From assembly GCF_006335145.1 (NCBI RefSeq), contig NZ_VDMN01000002.1, forward strand, positions 800,687-864,686: DNA of 64,000 nucleotides, given 5' to 3'. Below the pieces are notes generated by a model. It had not been told where the DNA came from, did not search any database, and saw nothing but the letters and a program-made list of their open reading frames with translations. The DNA is from Aliirhizobium smilacinae. Its GTDB lineage: Bacteria > Pseudomonadota > Alphaproteobacteria > Rhizobiales > Rhizobiaceae. Each line of letters starts with the position of its first letter. The first letter of the stretch is position 1. Shown piece by piece: positions 1 to 8,137 of this stretch. The translations under genes were made by a program, and so were the position numbers.

Positions 1-363
1 GACGAACTGTCCGGCGGCCAGCGACAACGGGCCTGGATTGCGCTCGTGCTGGCGCAGAATACGCCATATCTCCTGCTCGACGAGCCGACGACATGGCTTG
101 ATCTCGCGCACCAGCTTGAGGTTCTGTCCCTGCTGCAGCAGCGAAATCGCGATCATGGAACGACGGTTGTCACCGTGCTTCACGATCTGAACCTGGCTGT
201 ACGGTTCTCCGACCATCTTATTCTGTTCGGCGGCAATGGACTGGTGGCGGCAGGTCAGCCTGAAGACGTCATCACTCCAGACAATCTGCTATCGGCTTTC
301 GGCCTGAAAGCCTTGGTTATGCCGGACCCGATAACCGGACGACCAATGATCGTACCTCATTAG
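1..363 (+). CDS. Siderophore/iron ABC transporter ATPase, 3' part only
   Basis: The frame is open from the first base, so this is the C-terminal part (about 120 residues) of an ATP-binding subunit. It shows the ABC signature LSGGQRQR at the very start, Walker B LLLDEPTTWLD, and the H-loop in VTVLHDLNLA. The short tail and the LDLAHQLEVL stretch after Walker B are typical of FecE/FepC/FhuC ATPases, which energise uptake of ferric siderophores, haem or cobalamin through a BtuC-type permease. Partner genes would lie to the left of the window. The substrate cannot be told from this fragment. Confidence 0.85.
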   Translation, partial: DELSGGQRQRAWIALVLAQNTPYLLLDEPTTWLDLAHQLEVLSLLQQRNRDHGTTVVTVLHDLNLAVRFSDHLILFGGNGLVAAGQPEDVITPDNLLSAFGLKALVMPDPITGRPMIVPH

Positions 364-482
364 TCCACTTTCCGGTCCGTCATTCCTGATTTCGGTGGTA
401 TGGGCGTATTCGTGGCTTTTGAAAATCGCGGAACCAAAGGTGGTCTCGCGAATTCTGCCACCGGATCGGAAGGGCGAGGCGA

Positions 483-893
483 ATGATACCTGCATATTTC
501 TCCGGAGCAGCGGGTGCCGAGAAAGCTGCAAGACGCATTCTCATCGCCGAAGATGAGTTTCTTCTGCGTCTGGATGCTGCGGATAGCATGCGGCGATTTG
601 GCTGGGATGTCGTGGAGGTGTCCTCTGCCGATGAAGCCATCGAACTGCTTCGCTACAACGTGACCTTCGATATTCTTCTGACCGATATCGATATGCCGGG
701 GCAGGCAGACGGGCTCGATCTGGCGCGTTATGTGCGATTGCATCATCCCGAAATGAAAATAGCGATCATGTCGGGAAACAGCGAGGCGCAGCCTATTGAT
801 CCTAAACTGTGTGAACTATTCCTGGTGAAGCCGGTCTGGAATGTTGCCGAGATGCTGACCAAGGTGATAGAGGGCGACCAAAATGCAAAATGA
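483..893 (+). CDS. Single-domain response regulator (CheY-like receiver)
   Basis: 136 residues made almost entirely of one receiver domain (about 17-130) with no output domain. The residues needed for phosphorylation are present: acidic pocket E23/D24, phospho-acceptor D68 in LLTDIDMP, and the conserved lysine K116 in LVKP. The first 16 residues are an extension before the first beta strand, and an internal start is possible. It overlaps the next receiver gene by 11 nt, so the two are probably co-translated. Such proteins in rhizobia often act as phosphate sinks or on a partner kinase. No kinase is visible nearby. Confidence 0.8.
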   Translation: MIPAYFSGAAGAEKAARRILIAEDEFLLRLDAADSMRRFGWDVVEVSSADEAIELLRYNVTFDILLTDIDMPGQADGLDLARYVRLHHPEMKIAIMSGNSEAQPIDPKLCELFLVKPVWNVAEMLTKVIEGDQNAK

Positions 894-1254
894 GGAAGCT
901 GAAACTATCCTCGTCGCAAGCAGCGATGCTCTGCAGCGATCTGTAATAGCCAAATATCTTCGGGAATGTGGGTATAGCGTCATCGAGGCGACAAGCCTGG
1001 AAGAAGCAAAGGTCGCGATCGGACATTATGAGATTGATGTCGTGGTGTCGGATACCGAAATGCGGGACGGAACCGGCTTCGATCTCTCCACGCATATTCG
1101 CTCGAAGTCTCGGTCGATCGAAATCATCCTCACCCAATCGCTGGTCAAAACGGCACAGGTCGCTGGAGACCTCTGCGAACAGGGACCACTGGAGCAACCT
1201 TATCATCCGCAGCGTCTGGTTGATGAAATCAAACGGCTACGTGCGCTTCGTTGA
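883..1254 (+). CDS. Degenerate single-domain receiver protein
   Basis: 123 residues, again one receiver fold. It keeps an Asp at the acceptor position (D57 in VVVSDTEM). The acidic pair is replaced by Ser-Ser (residues 13-14, followed by D15), and the conserved Lys is Gln105 (LEQPY where LVKPY is expected). Phosphorylation is therefore doubtful, and it may work as a phosphorylation-independent partner of the receiver encoded just upstream. Its start codon lies inside the end of that gene. No output domain is present. The family call is firm, the role unknown. Confidence 0.7.
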   Translation: MQNEEAETILVASSDALQRSVIAKYLRECGYSVIEATSLEEAKVAIGHYEIDVVVSDTEMRDGTGFDLSTHIRSKSRSIEIILTQSLVKTAQVAGDLCEQGPLEQPYHPQRLVDEIKRLRALR

Positions 1255-1318
1255 CGAGTTGGTAGCAGTTTTACCCGCCGGAGCCAGAATGCTGCCAAAA
1301 AGGCAGTGCCGATGGCAT

Positions 1319-2251
1319 TTATAGCGGTGTCTGCAGGTCGAGTTTTGACGCGCCCAGGCGAATGAGTTCGATGAACTTGCGAACGTGAGGATCGGCTCGC
1401 CGCTCGGGCAGAACATAGATGCCAAGCAGCCAGCTCCGCTGCATTTCCCCGCTATCGATGACGACCTGGATCAAGCCGTGCTCGGTGAACGAGTCCGCGA
1501 GCAAATCCGAGTGAATAAGGACCGAGTCCGTTTCGCGAACGAAATCCATGCAGGCGCGCATCGAATTCGAGGTAAAAGCATGCCCGAACCTGTCCGGTTG
1601 CGGGACGGTAACGGCACTGTCGACCAGCAGCCGCTTCTGGCGGGATTCAGGCGGAAAAGCCATGGTCGTCGGATAGGCATAGATATCGCTGAGGCGCCGT
1701 GACTGGCCGAGAAGAGGGTGGTCTTGCCGAACGAAGTAACCGTCTTTGGCAAGACCGAGCGGAATGAAGTCTATATCGACTTCCCGGACCAGATTCTGGA
1801 TTTGATGCCCGACGAAAAGCGAGATGTCGCCGGCCCAGAGCTGATCCATACACCGCATTGCATTGCCGATACTGACATTGATCGGCGCATTCGGATGATC
1901 GCGGAAATGCGCCACGACGAAGTCCTTGAGGAAAAGCGTCCAGGACGAATAACCGGTACCGATGCTGATCCCGTGCTCGAACTCGGATTTCTGCCGCTCT
2001 ATCGTTTCCAGTGCGTTGGAATAAAGGCGGCGCATGATCAGGCTGTTCTTGTAGAGCGTCTCGCCATACGCCGTCAGCCGAACGCCGCGCGAAGAGCGCT
2101 CGAAAAGCCGGACACCAAGGTTCTCTTCCAGTTTCTTGATGCTGTAGGTCAATGCCGGTTGAGAGACGAGAAGCCGCTCCGCGGCTGCGACAAATGAGCC
2201 AAGCTCAGTCACCGCCATAAACTGTTCTAGCGATTTATCCATTGATTCCAT
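1319..2251 (-). CDS. LysR-family transcriptional regulator
   Basis: 310 residues with an N-terminal winged HTH (about 4-65: LEQFMAVTELGSFVAAAERL, then QPALTYSIKKLEENLGVRLFER) and a C-terminal LysR effector-binding domain. It is divergent from the sugar ABC operon that begins at 2472 and probably controls that operon and itself. A perfect 7-bp inverted repeat lies 25 bp upstream of the start codon. The chosen ATG follows GGAG closely; a second ATG three codons in is possible. The effector is unknown, perhaps the sugar imported by the neighbouring transporter or a product of it. Confidence 0.9.
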   Translation of the reverse strand: MESMDKSLEQFMAVTELGSFVAAAERLLVSQPALTYSIKKLEENLGVRLFERSSRGVRLTAYGETLYKNSLIMRRLYSNALETIERQKSEFEHGISIGTGYSSWTLFLKDFVVAHFRDHPNAPINVSIGNAMRCMDQLWAGDISLFVGHQIQNLVREVDIDFIPLGLAKDGYFVRQDHPLLGQSRRLSDIYAYPTTMAFPPESRQKRLLVDSAVTVPQPDRFGHAFTSNSMRACMDFVRETDSVLIHSDLLADSFTEHGLIQVVIDSGEMQRSWLLGIYVLPERRADPHVRKFIELIRLGASKLDLQTPL

Positions 2252-2275
2252 CGAACTCCGTGCCGTGCGCTCGCA

Positions 2276-2294
2276 CTATAAATTAATTTTATAG
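2276..2294. promoter_or_regulatory. Perfect inverted repeat, candidate LysR operator
   Basis: CTATAAA-N5-TTTATAG, a perfect dyad in the divergent gap between the LysR gene and the ABC operon. Its outer and inner bases fit the loose T-N11-A pattern of LysR boxes. A weak promoter-like pair reading towards the ABC operon lies just downstream (TTGTTT 2314-2319, 17-nt spacer, TAATTT 2337-2342). The operator role is inferred from position and symmetry. Confidence 0.5.
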
Positions 2295-2471
2295 AATGCG
2301 ACATTTTTTGTATTTGTTTCGAGATTGGTGCGGTTGTAATTTTCAAACATTCGGCAGCTCGGGAGCTTTCAGGAGAAGAACCGGAGTTTGGAAGCCGAGG
2401 CGGATGTGTGCTGCTGGGGAGTTGGCACGGACGGCACGCATTGCATGTGTTTGCTTATTTCGGAGGAGTTC

Positions 2472-3764
2472 ATGAGCATTCTTACGGTAAATCGCCGTCA
2501 TTTTCTCGGCGCTGGTTTGGGTCTCGCATCCATGCCGGTTTGGGGGGCGCTGCCCGGCTTTGCTGCCGAAGGCGCACAATTGCGTATGGTCTGGTGGGGT
2601 TCTGAAGATCGTGCCCGCCGCACGAAGGAGGCTGTCAAGGCTTTCGAGGGGGCAAACGCCGGCGTGACGGTCGCAACGGAATCCATGGGATGGGATGATT
2701 ATTGGCCGCGCCTGGCGACTCAGGTCGCCGGCGGCAATGCGCCTGACTTTATCCAGATGGATTACCGCTTCATGTTCGAATATGCGCGGCGGGGGACCAT
2801 TCTGCCGCTCGATCCATATATGGGTTCGGAATTGAAGATCGCCGATTTCGGCGAAGGGAATTTGAAGTCCTGTTCGGTCGACGGGAAGCTTTACGGCGCC
2901 AATGTCGGCGTCAACGCTTTTGGCACGATCGTCGATACGGCCGCTTGGCAGGACGCCGGCCTTGCCGCACCGAGCTTGGGCACGACCTGGGATCAGTATG
3001 CCGAAGCCTGCATTGCCTACGGCAAGGTCGCCAAGGGGAAGAAGAAATATGCCTCGGCCGACGGCAGCGGCAGCGAGCAGCTTTTCGAAGGCTGGCTGAT
3101 CTCACGCGGAAAATCACTCTACAAGAATGATGGCACTCTCGGTTACGAAGCCGCCGATGCTGCGGAGTGGTTCAAGTATTGGGCCGAATTGCGCGAAGCC
3201 GGTGGTTGCGTGTCGGCGGACATAGAGGCTCTCTACAAGAACACGATCGAGACTTCGCCACTGACACTCGGCTATTCCGCATCGGATTTTGCTTTCTCCA
3301 ACCAGTTTGTCGGCTTTCAGAAAGTGAACAAGCCAACCCTTGCACTGACGGGCCAGCCGGTTGTCGGCAATGGAAAGCCGGGTCACTATTTGAAGCCATC
3401 CCAGATGTTCTCGATTTCCTCGAAGTCCAAGGCGCCGGAAGTCACGGCAAGACTTATCAACTTCCTGGTCCGCGACCCGGCTGGGGCCTTGATCCTTGGC
3501 GTCGAACGCGGTGTCCCGGCATCGCCGGAAATCCGCGATGCGCTTGTCCCGCAACTGGACGCGGCCAACAGCGAAGTCGTGAAGTTCATTTCGGCCCTCA
3601 CGCCTTACGTCGGCACACTGCCGCCTGCGCCGCCACAAGGCGCTGGCGAAATGAACGCCGTGCTGATCCGCATCAGTCAGGAGGTCGCCTTCGAGGCATC
3701 GACGCCGGAAGCTGGCGGCGAAAGCCTGGTCGCGGAAGCCAAGTCCGTCCTGAAGAAGGGATGA
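2472..3764 (+). CDS. CUT1 sugar ABC transporter, substrate-binding protein
   Basis: 430 residues from the ATG at 2472, which follows GGAGGAG. An upstream in-frame ATG at 2388 would add 28 residues before the signal peptide and is unlikely. The N-terminus has a twin-arginine export signal (NRRHFLGAGLG followed by a hydrophobic stretch and cleavage near GFAAEG). Export of a binding protein by Tat is known for some rhizobial sugar systems. The mature part looks like family 1 extracellular solute-binding proteins (MalE/UgpB type). It heads an operon with two permeases, an ATPase and an oxidoreductase. The substrate is not recognisable; a mono- or oligosaccharide or polyol is likely. Confidence 0.88.
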   Translation: MSILTVNRRHFLGAGLGLASMPVWGALPGFAAEGAQLRMVWWGSEDRARRTKEAVKAFEGANAGVTVATESMGWDDYWPRLATQVAGGNAPDFIQMDYRFMFEYARRGTILPLDPYMGSELKIADFGEGNLKSCSVDGKLYGANVGVNAFGTIVDTAAWQDAGLAAPSLGTTWDQYAEACIAYGKVAKGKKKYASADGSGSEQLFEGWLISRGKSLYKNDGTLGYEAADAAEWFKYWAELREAGGCVSADIEALYKNTIETSPLTLGYSASDFAFSNQFVGFQKVNKPTLALTGQPVVGNGKPGHYLKPSQMFSISSKSKAPEVTARLINFLVRDPAGALILGVERGVPASPEIRDALVPQLDAANSEVVKFISALTPYVGTLPPAPPQGAGEMNAVLIRISQEVAFEASTPEAGGESLVAEAKSVLKKG

Positions 3765-3768
3765 GCCG

Positions 3769-4719
3769 ATGGCGGTTAGTGAGCGGTCGCCCGCGGCGGC
3801 CGGGAATGGCGAGAGCATTGCTCTCGCCCGTTCCTATCGAGAGGCGTTTCGGCGGAATGCGCCTGGTTATTTGTTTCTTACCCCTTGGCTTATCGGCTTT
3901 TTCTGTCTGACGCTCGGCCCGGCGCTGGGGTCGCTCTATCTGTCCCTGACGGATTTCGATCTTCTTCAGGCGCCGAATTTCGTCGGATTTCAGAACTATA
4001 TCCGTATGGCAACGGCCGATCCGAAATTCATCTCGGCCATTCGGGTGACCTTCCTCTACGTCATCCTCTCGGTGCCGTTGAAGCTTGGCTTCGCGCTCGC
4101 GGTGGCGATGATGCTCAATCGCGGGATAAAGGGGCTGCCGGTTTATCGCGCGGTGTTCTATCTGCCATCGCTTTTGGGAGCATCCGTCGCGATTGCAGTC
4201 TTGTGGCGCCAGCTTTTTGCTGCCGACGGCATGGTCAACAGCATGCTCGCCGTCTTTGGCATCGAAGGCCCGAGTTGGATCTCGAACCCACGTTATTCGC
4301 TTTACACCCTGGTGGTTCTGTCGGTCTGGCAGTTCGGCTCGCCGATGATCATTTTTCTCGCCGGTCTTCGCCAGATCCCTGTCGATATGTATGAGGCGGC
4401 GAGTCTCGACGGCGCATCGGCACGTCGCCAGTTCTGGAAGATCACCTTGCCGCTGCTCTCGCCGGTGATTTTTTTCAATTGCGTTATCCAGACGATCGAG
4501 GCCTTCAAGGCGTTCACGCCTGCCTTCATCGTTTCCGGCGGCACCGGTGGACCGATCAATTCGACCCTGTTTTACACGCTCTACCTCTATCAGGAGGCGT
4601 TCGGCAATTTCCGGATGGGTTATGCCTCGGCGCTCGCCTGGGTTCTGGTGATCATCATCGCGATCTTCACGGCCTTCTCGTTTCTTTCCACGCGTTATTG
4701 GGTGCATTACGATGAGTAA
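3769..4719 (+). CDS. CUT1 sugar ABC transporter permease (MalF/UgpA type)
   Basis: 316 residues with about six membrane segments. The first begins near residue 33 (LFLTPWLIGFFCLTLGPALG), the usual MalF-like start. The cytoplasmic EAA loop that contacts the ATPase is visible as YEAASLDGASARRQFWKITL. It starts 4 nt after the binding-protein stop and overlaps the second permease by 8 nt, which shows tight co-translation. It forms the heterodimeric channel with the next gene product. Confidence 0.92.
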   Translation: MAVSERSPAAAGNGESIALARSYREAFRRNAPGYLFLTPWLIGFFCLTLGPALGSLYLSLTDFDLLQAPNFVGFQNYIRMATADPKFISAIRVTFLYVILSVPLKLGFALAVAMMLNRGIKGLPVYRAVFYLPSLLGASVAIAVLWRQLFAADGMVNSMLAVFGIEGPSWISNPRYSLYTLVVLSVWQFGSPMIIFLAGLRQIPVDMYEAASLDGASARRQFWKITLPLLSPVIFFNCVIQTIEAFKAFTPAFIVSGGTGGPINSTLFYTLYLYQEAFGNFRMGYASALAWVLVIIIAIFTAFSFLSTRYWVHYDE

Positions 4720-5587
4720 CGAGGCACGGGCACTACCCGGTCAGGGCAGCAACCATCCTTATTTGCGTTCGGGCCTGCTTCACTGTCTTCTGATCGCGGC
4801 ATCTTTCGTGATGCTCTATCCGATCCTCTGGATGCTGGCAGGGTCGTTAAGGCCGGCCGAAGATCTGTTTGGCGGCGGGGCGAGCCTTGTCCCGTCACAG
4901 GTAACGATCAAGGCTTACTCACAAGGCTGGTTCGGCATGCAGGTGAGTTTCGGGCATTTCTTCCTGAACTCGCTGCTGATCGCAACCTTGGCTACTCTCG
5001 GAAATGTTCTTGCCGCCTCGCTTGCCGCCTATGCATTCGCGCGGCTGAACTTTTTCGGACGCAAGCTCTGGTTCGCTCTGATGCTGGGGACGCTGATGCT
5101 CCCCTATCACGTGACATTGATCCCGCAATATGTGCTGTTTCTAAAACTCGGCTGGATCAACACATGGCTACCCTTGGTGGTGCCGAAATATTTCGCGGTC
5201 GATGCCTTCTTCATATTCCTGATGGTGCAGTTCTTTCGCGGCATACCGCGTCAACTGGACGAGGCTGCGCAGATGGATGGATGCAGCCCTTGGCGGATTT
5301 ATTACAAGATAATGTTGCCGCTTTCGCTTCCCGTACTGGCCACTGCGGGGATCTTCTCGTTCATCTGGACCTGGGAGGATTTCTTCGGGCCGCTGATCTA
5401 CGTGAGCGACATGAGCCTGTACACCGTCCAGCTCGGATTGCGCTCCTTCATCGACTCCAGCGGGACGTCGAGCTGGAACGAACTCTTCGCGATGTCGATC
5501 CTGTCCCTGATTCCGATTTTCCTGATCTTTCTATTTTTCCAGCGGCTGCTGATCGAAGGCATCGCAACGACGGGGATGAAGCGATGA
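4712..5587 (+). CDS. CUT1 sugar ABC transporter permease (MalG/UgpE type)
   Basis: 291 residues with six predicted membrane segments and the MalG-type EAA loop (LDEAAQMDGCSPWRIYYKIM). It overlaps the upstream permease by 8 nt. The C-terminus FFQRLLIEGIATTGMKR has the usual G-x-x-x-G-x-x-K-x MalG tail. It pairs with the preceding permease and the ATPase at 5697 in the importer complex of the inner membrane. Confidence 0.92.
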   Translation: MSNEARALPGQGSNHPYLRSGLLHCLLIAASFVMLYPILWMLAGSLRPAEDLFGGGASLVPSQVTIKAYSQGWFGMQVSFGHFFLNSLLIATLATLGNVLAASLAAYAFARLNFFGRKLWFALMLGTLMLPYHVTLIPQYVLFLKLGWINTWLPLVVPKYFAVDAFFIFLMVQFFRGIPRQLDEAAQMDGCSPWRIYYKIMLPLSLPVLATAGIFSFIWTWEDFFGPLIYVSDMSLYTVQLGLRSFIDSSGTSSWNELFAMSILSLIPIFLIFLFFQRLLIEGIATTGMKR

Positions 5588-5614
5588 TTGCTCGCGACGA
5601 AACTTACGCGGCGA

Positions 5615-5629
5615 GGGCGAAACTCGCCC
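5615..5629 (+). other. Intercistronic hairpin in the sugar ABC operon
   Basis: GGGCGA-AAC-TCGCCC forms a 6-bp GC-rich stem with a 3-nt loop in the 109-nt gap between the second permease and the ATPase gene. There is no T tract, so it is more likely an mRNA processing or stability element than a full terminator. Confidence 0.35.
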
Positions 5630-5696
5630 TGTCGCCAAGCCTGCATGACCGCGGCGACGGATTACCGGCCGTGACGAACAATCATCGGAGAAATGC

Positions 5697-6776
5697 ATGT
5701 CCACCAGCATTCAGTTGAGAAAAGTCGTGAAGCGCTTCGAGGCGCTGGAGGTGATCAAGGGCGTCGATCTCGATATCGAACCCGGCAAGTTCACGGTTTT
5801 CGTCGGGCCTTCCGGCTGCGGCAAGTCCACATTGCTGAGGATGGTCGCCGGTCTCGAAACGATAACGGAGGGTGATCTGCATATCGGCGGTCAACGGATG
5901 AACGACGTGGCGGCGGCCAGGCGCGGCATTGCGATGGTCTTTCAGTCCTATGCGCTCTATCCGCATATGACGGTTTATAAGAACCTCGCTTTCGGCCTTG
6001 AAACCGCCGGTGTCAAACGCGATGAAATCGATCGCCGCGTGCGTGAGGTCGCCGCGACGTTGCGTATCACAGAATATCTGCAACGACGGCCGAAAGCGCT
6101 TTCCGGAGGTCAGCGGCAGCGTGTCGCGATCGGACGTTCGATCGTGCGCGACCCGGACATATTCCTGTTCGATGAACCGCTTTCCAACCTCGATGCAGAG
6201 TTGCGAGTGCAGATGCGTGTCGAGATTTCCAAGCTGCACGAACGCCTCGGCAACACGATGATCTGCGTCACCCACGATCAGGTCGAAGCGATGACCATGG
6301 CGGACACCATCGTCGTATTGCGAGGTGGTGAGGTGATGCAGGTCGGAAGTCCGCTGGAACTTTACAACAGACCGGCGAACCGGTTCGTGGCGGGCTTCAT
6401 CGGTTCGCCGAAAATGAATTTTCTGGAGGCCAGACGGACAGCGCCGGACGCAATCGAGGTGCCGGGGCAGGCGCTGCAGCTTTCGCTGGACCAGCTGGGC
6501 CGATGTTCCGCCGAGACGCCGGTCACCTTCGGCATTCGCCCTGAACATATCATGCTCGGTGGCGAAGCGGGGCAGTCCCTGGGCGAGGTGAAGGTCGATC
6601 TCGTCGAACACCTCGGCGGCAGCACATCGGTCTACGCGACCATGCCTTCCGGTGCCAGCCTGACCATTCTGGCTCCTGGACAGCTTTCCATCCGGCATGG
6701 CGAAACCGTGCCGCTCAGGATCGACGCAGCGAACTGTCACGCGTTCGGCCCCGACGACCAGACATTACGCAATTGA
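5697..6776 (+). CDS. CUT1 sugar ABC transporter ATPase (UgpC/MsmX type)
   Basis: 359 residues. The nucleotide-binding domain has Walker A GPSGCGKST, Q-loop VFQSYALYPHMTV, signature LSGGQRQRVAIGR, Walker B FLFDEPLSNLD and H-loop VTHDQVEAMTMAD. A C-terminal regulatory TOBE domain follows (from about residue 240; FGIRPEHIML). The length and TOBE domain are those of MalK-like ATPases for carbohydrates. The start follows CGGAG by a few bases. It energises the two permeases upstream. Confidence 0.92.
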   Translation: MSTSIQLRKVVKRFEALEVIKGVDLDIEPGKFTVFVGPSGCGKSTLLRMVAGLETITEGDLHIGGQRMNDVAAARRGIAMVFQSYALYPHMTVYKNLAFGLETAGVKRDEIDRRVREVAATLRITEYLQRRPKALSGGQRQRVAIGRSIVRDPDIFLFDEPLSNLDAELRVQMRVEISKLHERLGNTMICVTHDQVEAMTMADTIVVLRGGEVMQVGSPLELYNRPANRFVAGFIGSPKMNFLEARRTAPDAIEVPGQALQLSLDQLGRCSAETPVTFGIRPEHIMLGGEAGQSLGEVKVDLVEHLGGSTSVYATMPSGASLTILAPGQLSIRHGETVPLRIDAANCHAFGPDDQTLRN

Positions 6777-6824
6777 ATTGATTTACCGGTGGCTCCCAAC
6801 CATCGGCCCAGGAGGGACAGGACT

Positions 6825-8126
6825 ATGAAATACGCTATCGTTGGAGCCGGCTCCCGTCACAAGATGTTTCGGCAGGCCGTGGCGGAAACCTATGGCCGCG
6901 AGAACAGCCTGGTCGGGCTTTGCGACATCAATGAACATCGCCTTGCCATTTCGGCTGCAGCCGTTTCGGCTAAGGGCAACGGGATTGCGACATATCAGGC
7001 AGAGCAGTTCCAGGAAATGCTGCATGAACAAAAGCCGGATACGGTGATCGTCACGGTTCCGGATTATCTGCATCACGAATACATCGTCGAGGCTATGCGG
7101 GCCGGCTGTAATGTCATGACCGAAAAGCCGATGACGATCGATCTCGACAAGCTGAAGGCTATCCTTGACGCCCAGGCGGAGACCGGCCGCTCGATCACCG
7201 TTACCTTCAATTACCGCTATACCCCGGCGCGCACGCAGCTCAAGGACATCCTGATGTCCGGCGCCATCGGTGAAATCACCGCCGTCGATTTCACCTGGTA
7301 TCTGGACCGGGTCCATGGAGCGGATTATTTTCGCCGCTGGCATCGTTACAAGGACCAGTCCGGCGGGCTTCTGGTTCACAAGTCGACCCACCATTTCGAC
7401 CTCGTCAACTGGTGGCTGGGATCATCGCCGGTTTCAGTCGCCGCCAATGGACGTCGTGCCTTCTACAAGCCGGAGACTGCGGAAGCTTTCGGCCTTTCCG
7501 AACGTGGTCCCCGCTGTCACACCTGTCCCAGCGCCGATCGTTGTGATTTGAAGCTCGATCTCGAGGGAAATGAGCCGCTGCGAGAACTCTATCTGGAGGC
7601 AGAGGATTGTGATGGCTACATCCGTGATCTCTGTGTTTTCGACGACGATATCACCATCGAAGACACGATGCAGGTGCATGCGCTTTATGCGAATGGCGCC
7701 AGCCTGAACTATACGCTCTGCGCCTATAGCCCTTGGGAAGGGCTGGAAATCAAATTCCACGGCACCAAGGGCGAACTCTCCCATCGGCATGTGGAAGTCC
7801 ATGGCGTGTTCGGCGGCAAGCAGAACAAGTCACATGGCTCCGAGTCCATGACAACGCTCCTGCATCTTGCCGGCCAGGAGCCAGTAAATCTCGACGTATG
7901 GGCCGGAGAAGGCGATCACGGCGGTGCGGATCCGGTGATGCTTGGCCACTTGTTCGACCCGTCGATCACGGCCGATCGTTATGGGCGCGGTTCAAGCTAT
8001 ATCGACGGCGCGTGGTCGATCCTGACCGGGATTGCAGCCAATGCCTCGATCAAGACCGGGGAAGTGATCCATATCGAGCCTTTCCTCGCGGAACGGGGCA
8101 TCCGTCTGCCGCAGAAGAAATGGTAG
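6825..8126 (+). CDS. Gfo/Idh/MocA-family NAD(P)-dependent oxidoreductase with Cys-rich insert
   Basis: 433 residues from the ATG at 6825, preceded by AGGAGGGACAGG; an upstream alternative at 6789 adds 12 residues. The Rossmann motif VGAGSRH begins near residue 6, and the family's EKP signature is seen in NVMTEKPMTIDLDKLKAIL. HHFDLVNWWLG carries the usual catalytic-site His. Unusual is an insert with C231-x2-C234-x5-C240 (CHTCPSADRC) and two more Cys around DCDGYIRDLC, which could bind a metal. It is the last gene of the ABC operon and probably oxidises or epimerises the imported sugar or polyol. The substrate is unknown. Confidence 0.85.
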   Translation: MKYAIVGAGSRHKMFRQAVAETYGRENSLVGLCDINEHRLAISAAAVSAKGNGIATYQAEQFQEMLHEQKPDTVIVTVPDYLHHEYIVEAMRAGCNVMTEKPMTIDLDKLKAILDAQAETGRSITVTFNYRYTPARTQLKDILMSGAIGEITAVDFTWYLDRVHGADYFRRWHRYKDQSGGLLVHKSTHHFDLVNWWLGSSPVSVAANGRRAFYKPETAEAFGLSERGPRCHTCPSADRCDLKLDLEGNEPLRELYLEAEDCDGYIRDLCVFDDDITIEDTMQVHALYANGASLNYTLCAYSPWEGLEIKFHGTKGELSHRHVEVHGVFGGKQNKSHGSESMTTLLHLAGQEPVNLDVWAGEGDHGGADPVMLGHLFDPSITADRYGRGSSYIDGAWSILTGIAANASIKTGEVIHIEPFLAERGIRLPQKKW

Positions 8127-8137
8127 GATGGCCCTCT

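Noticed and set aside
5584..5718. Short frame (44 codons) from the permease stop across to the ATPase gene
   Set aside because: The ATG overlaps the permease stop and could be coupled, but the product is polar without any pattern, and it ends inside the ATPase gene. The bases are better explained as a leader with a hairpin.
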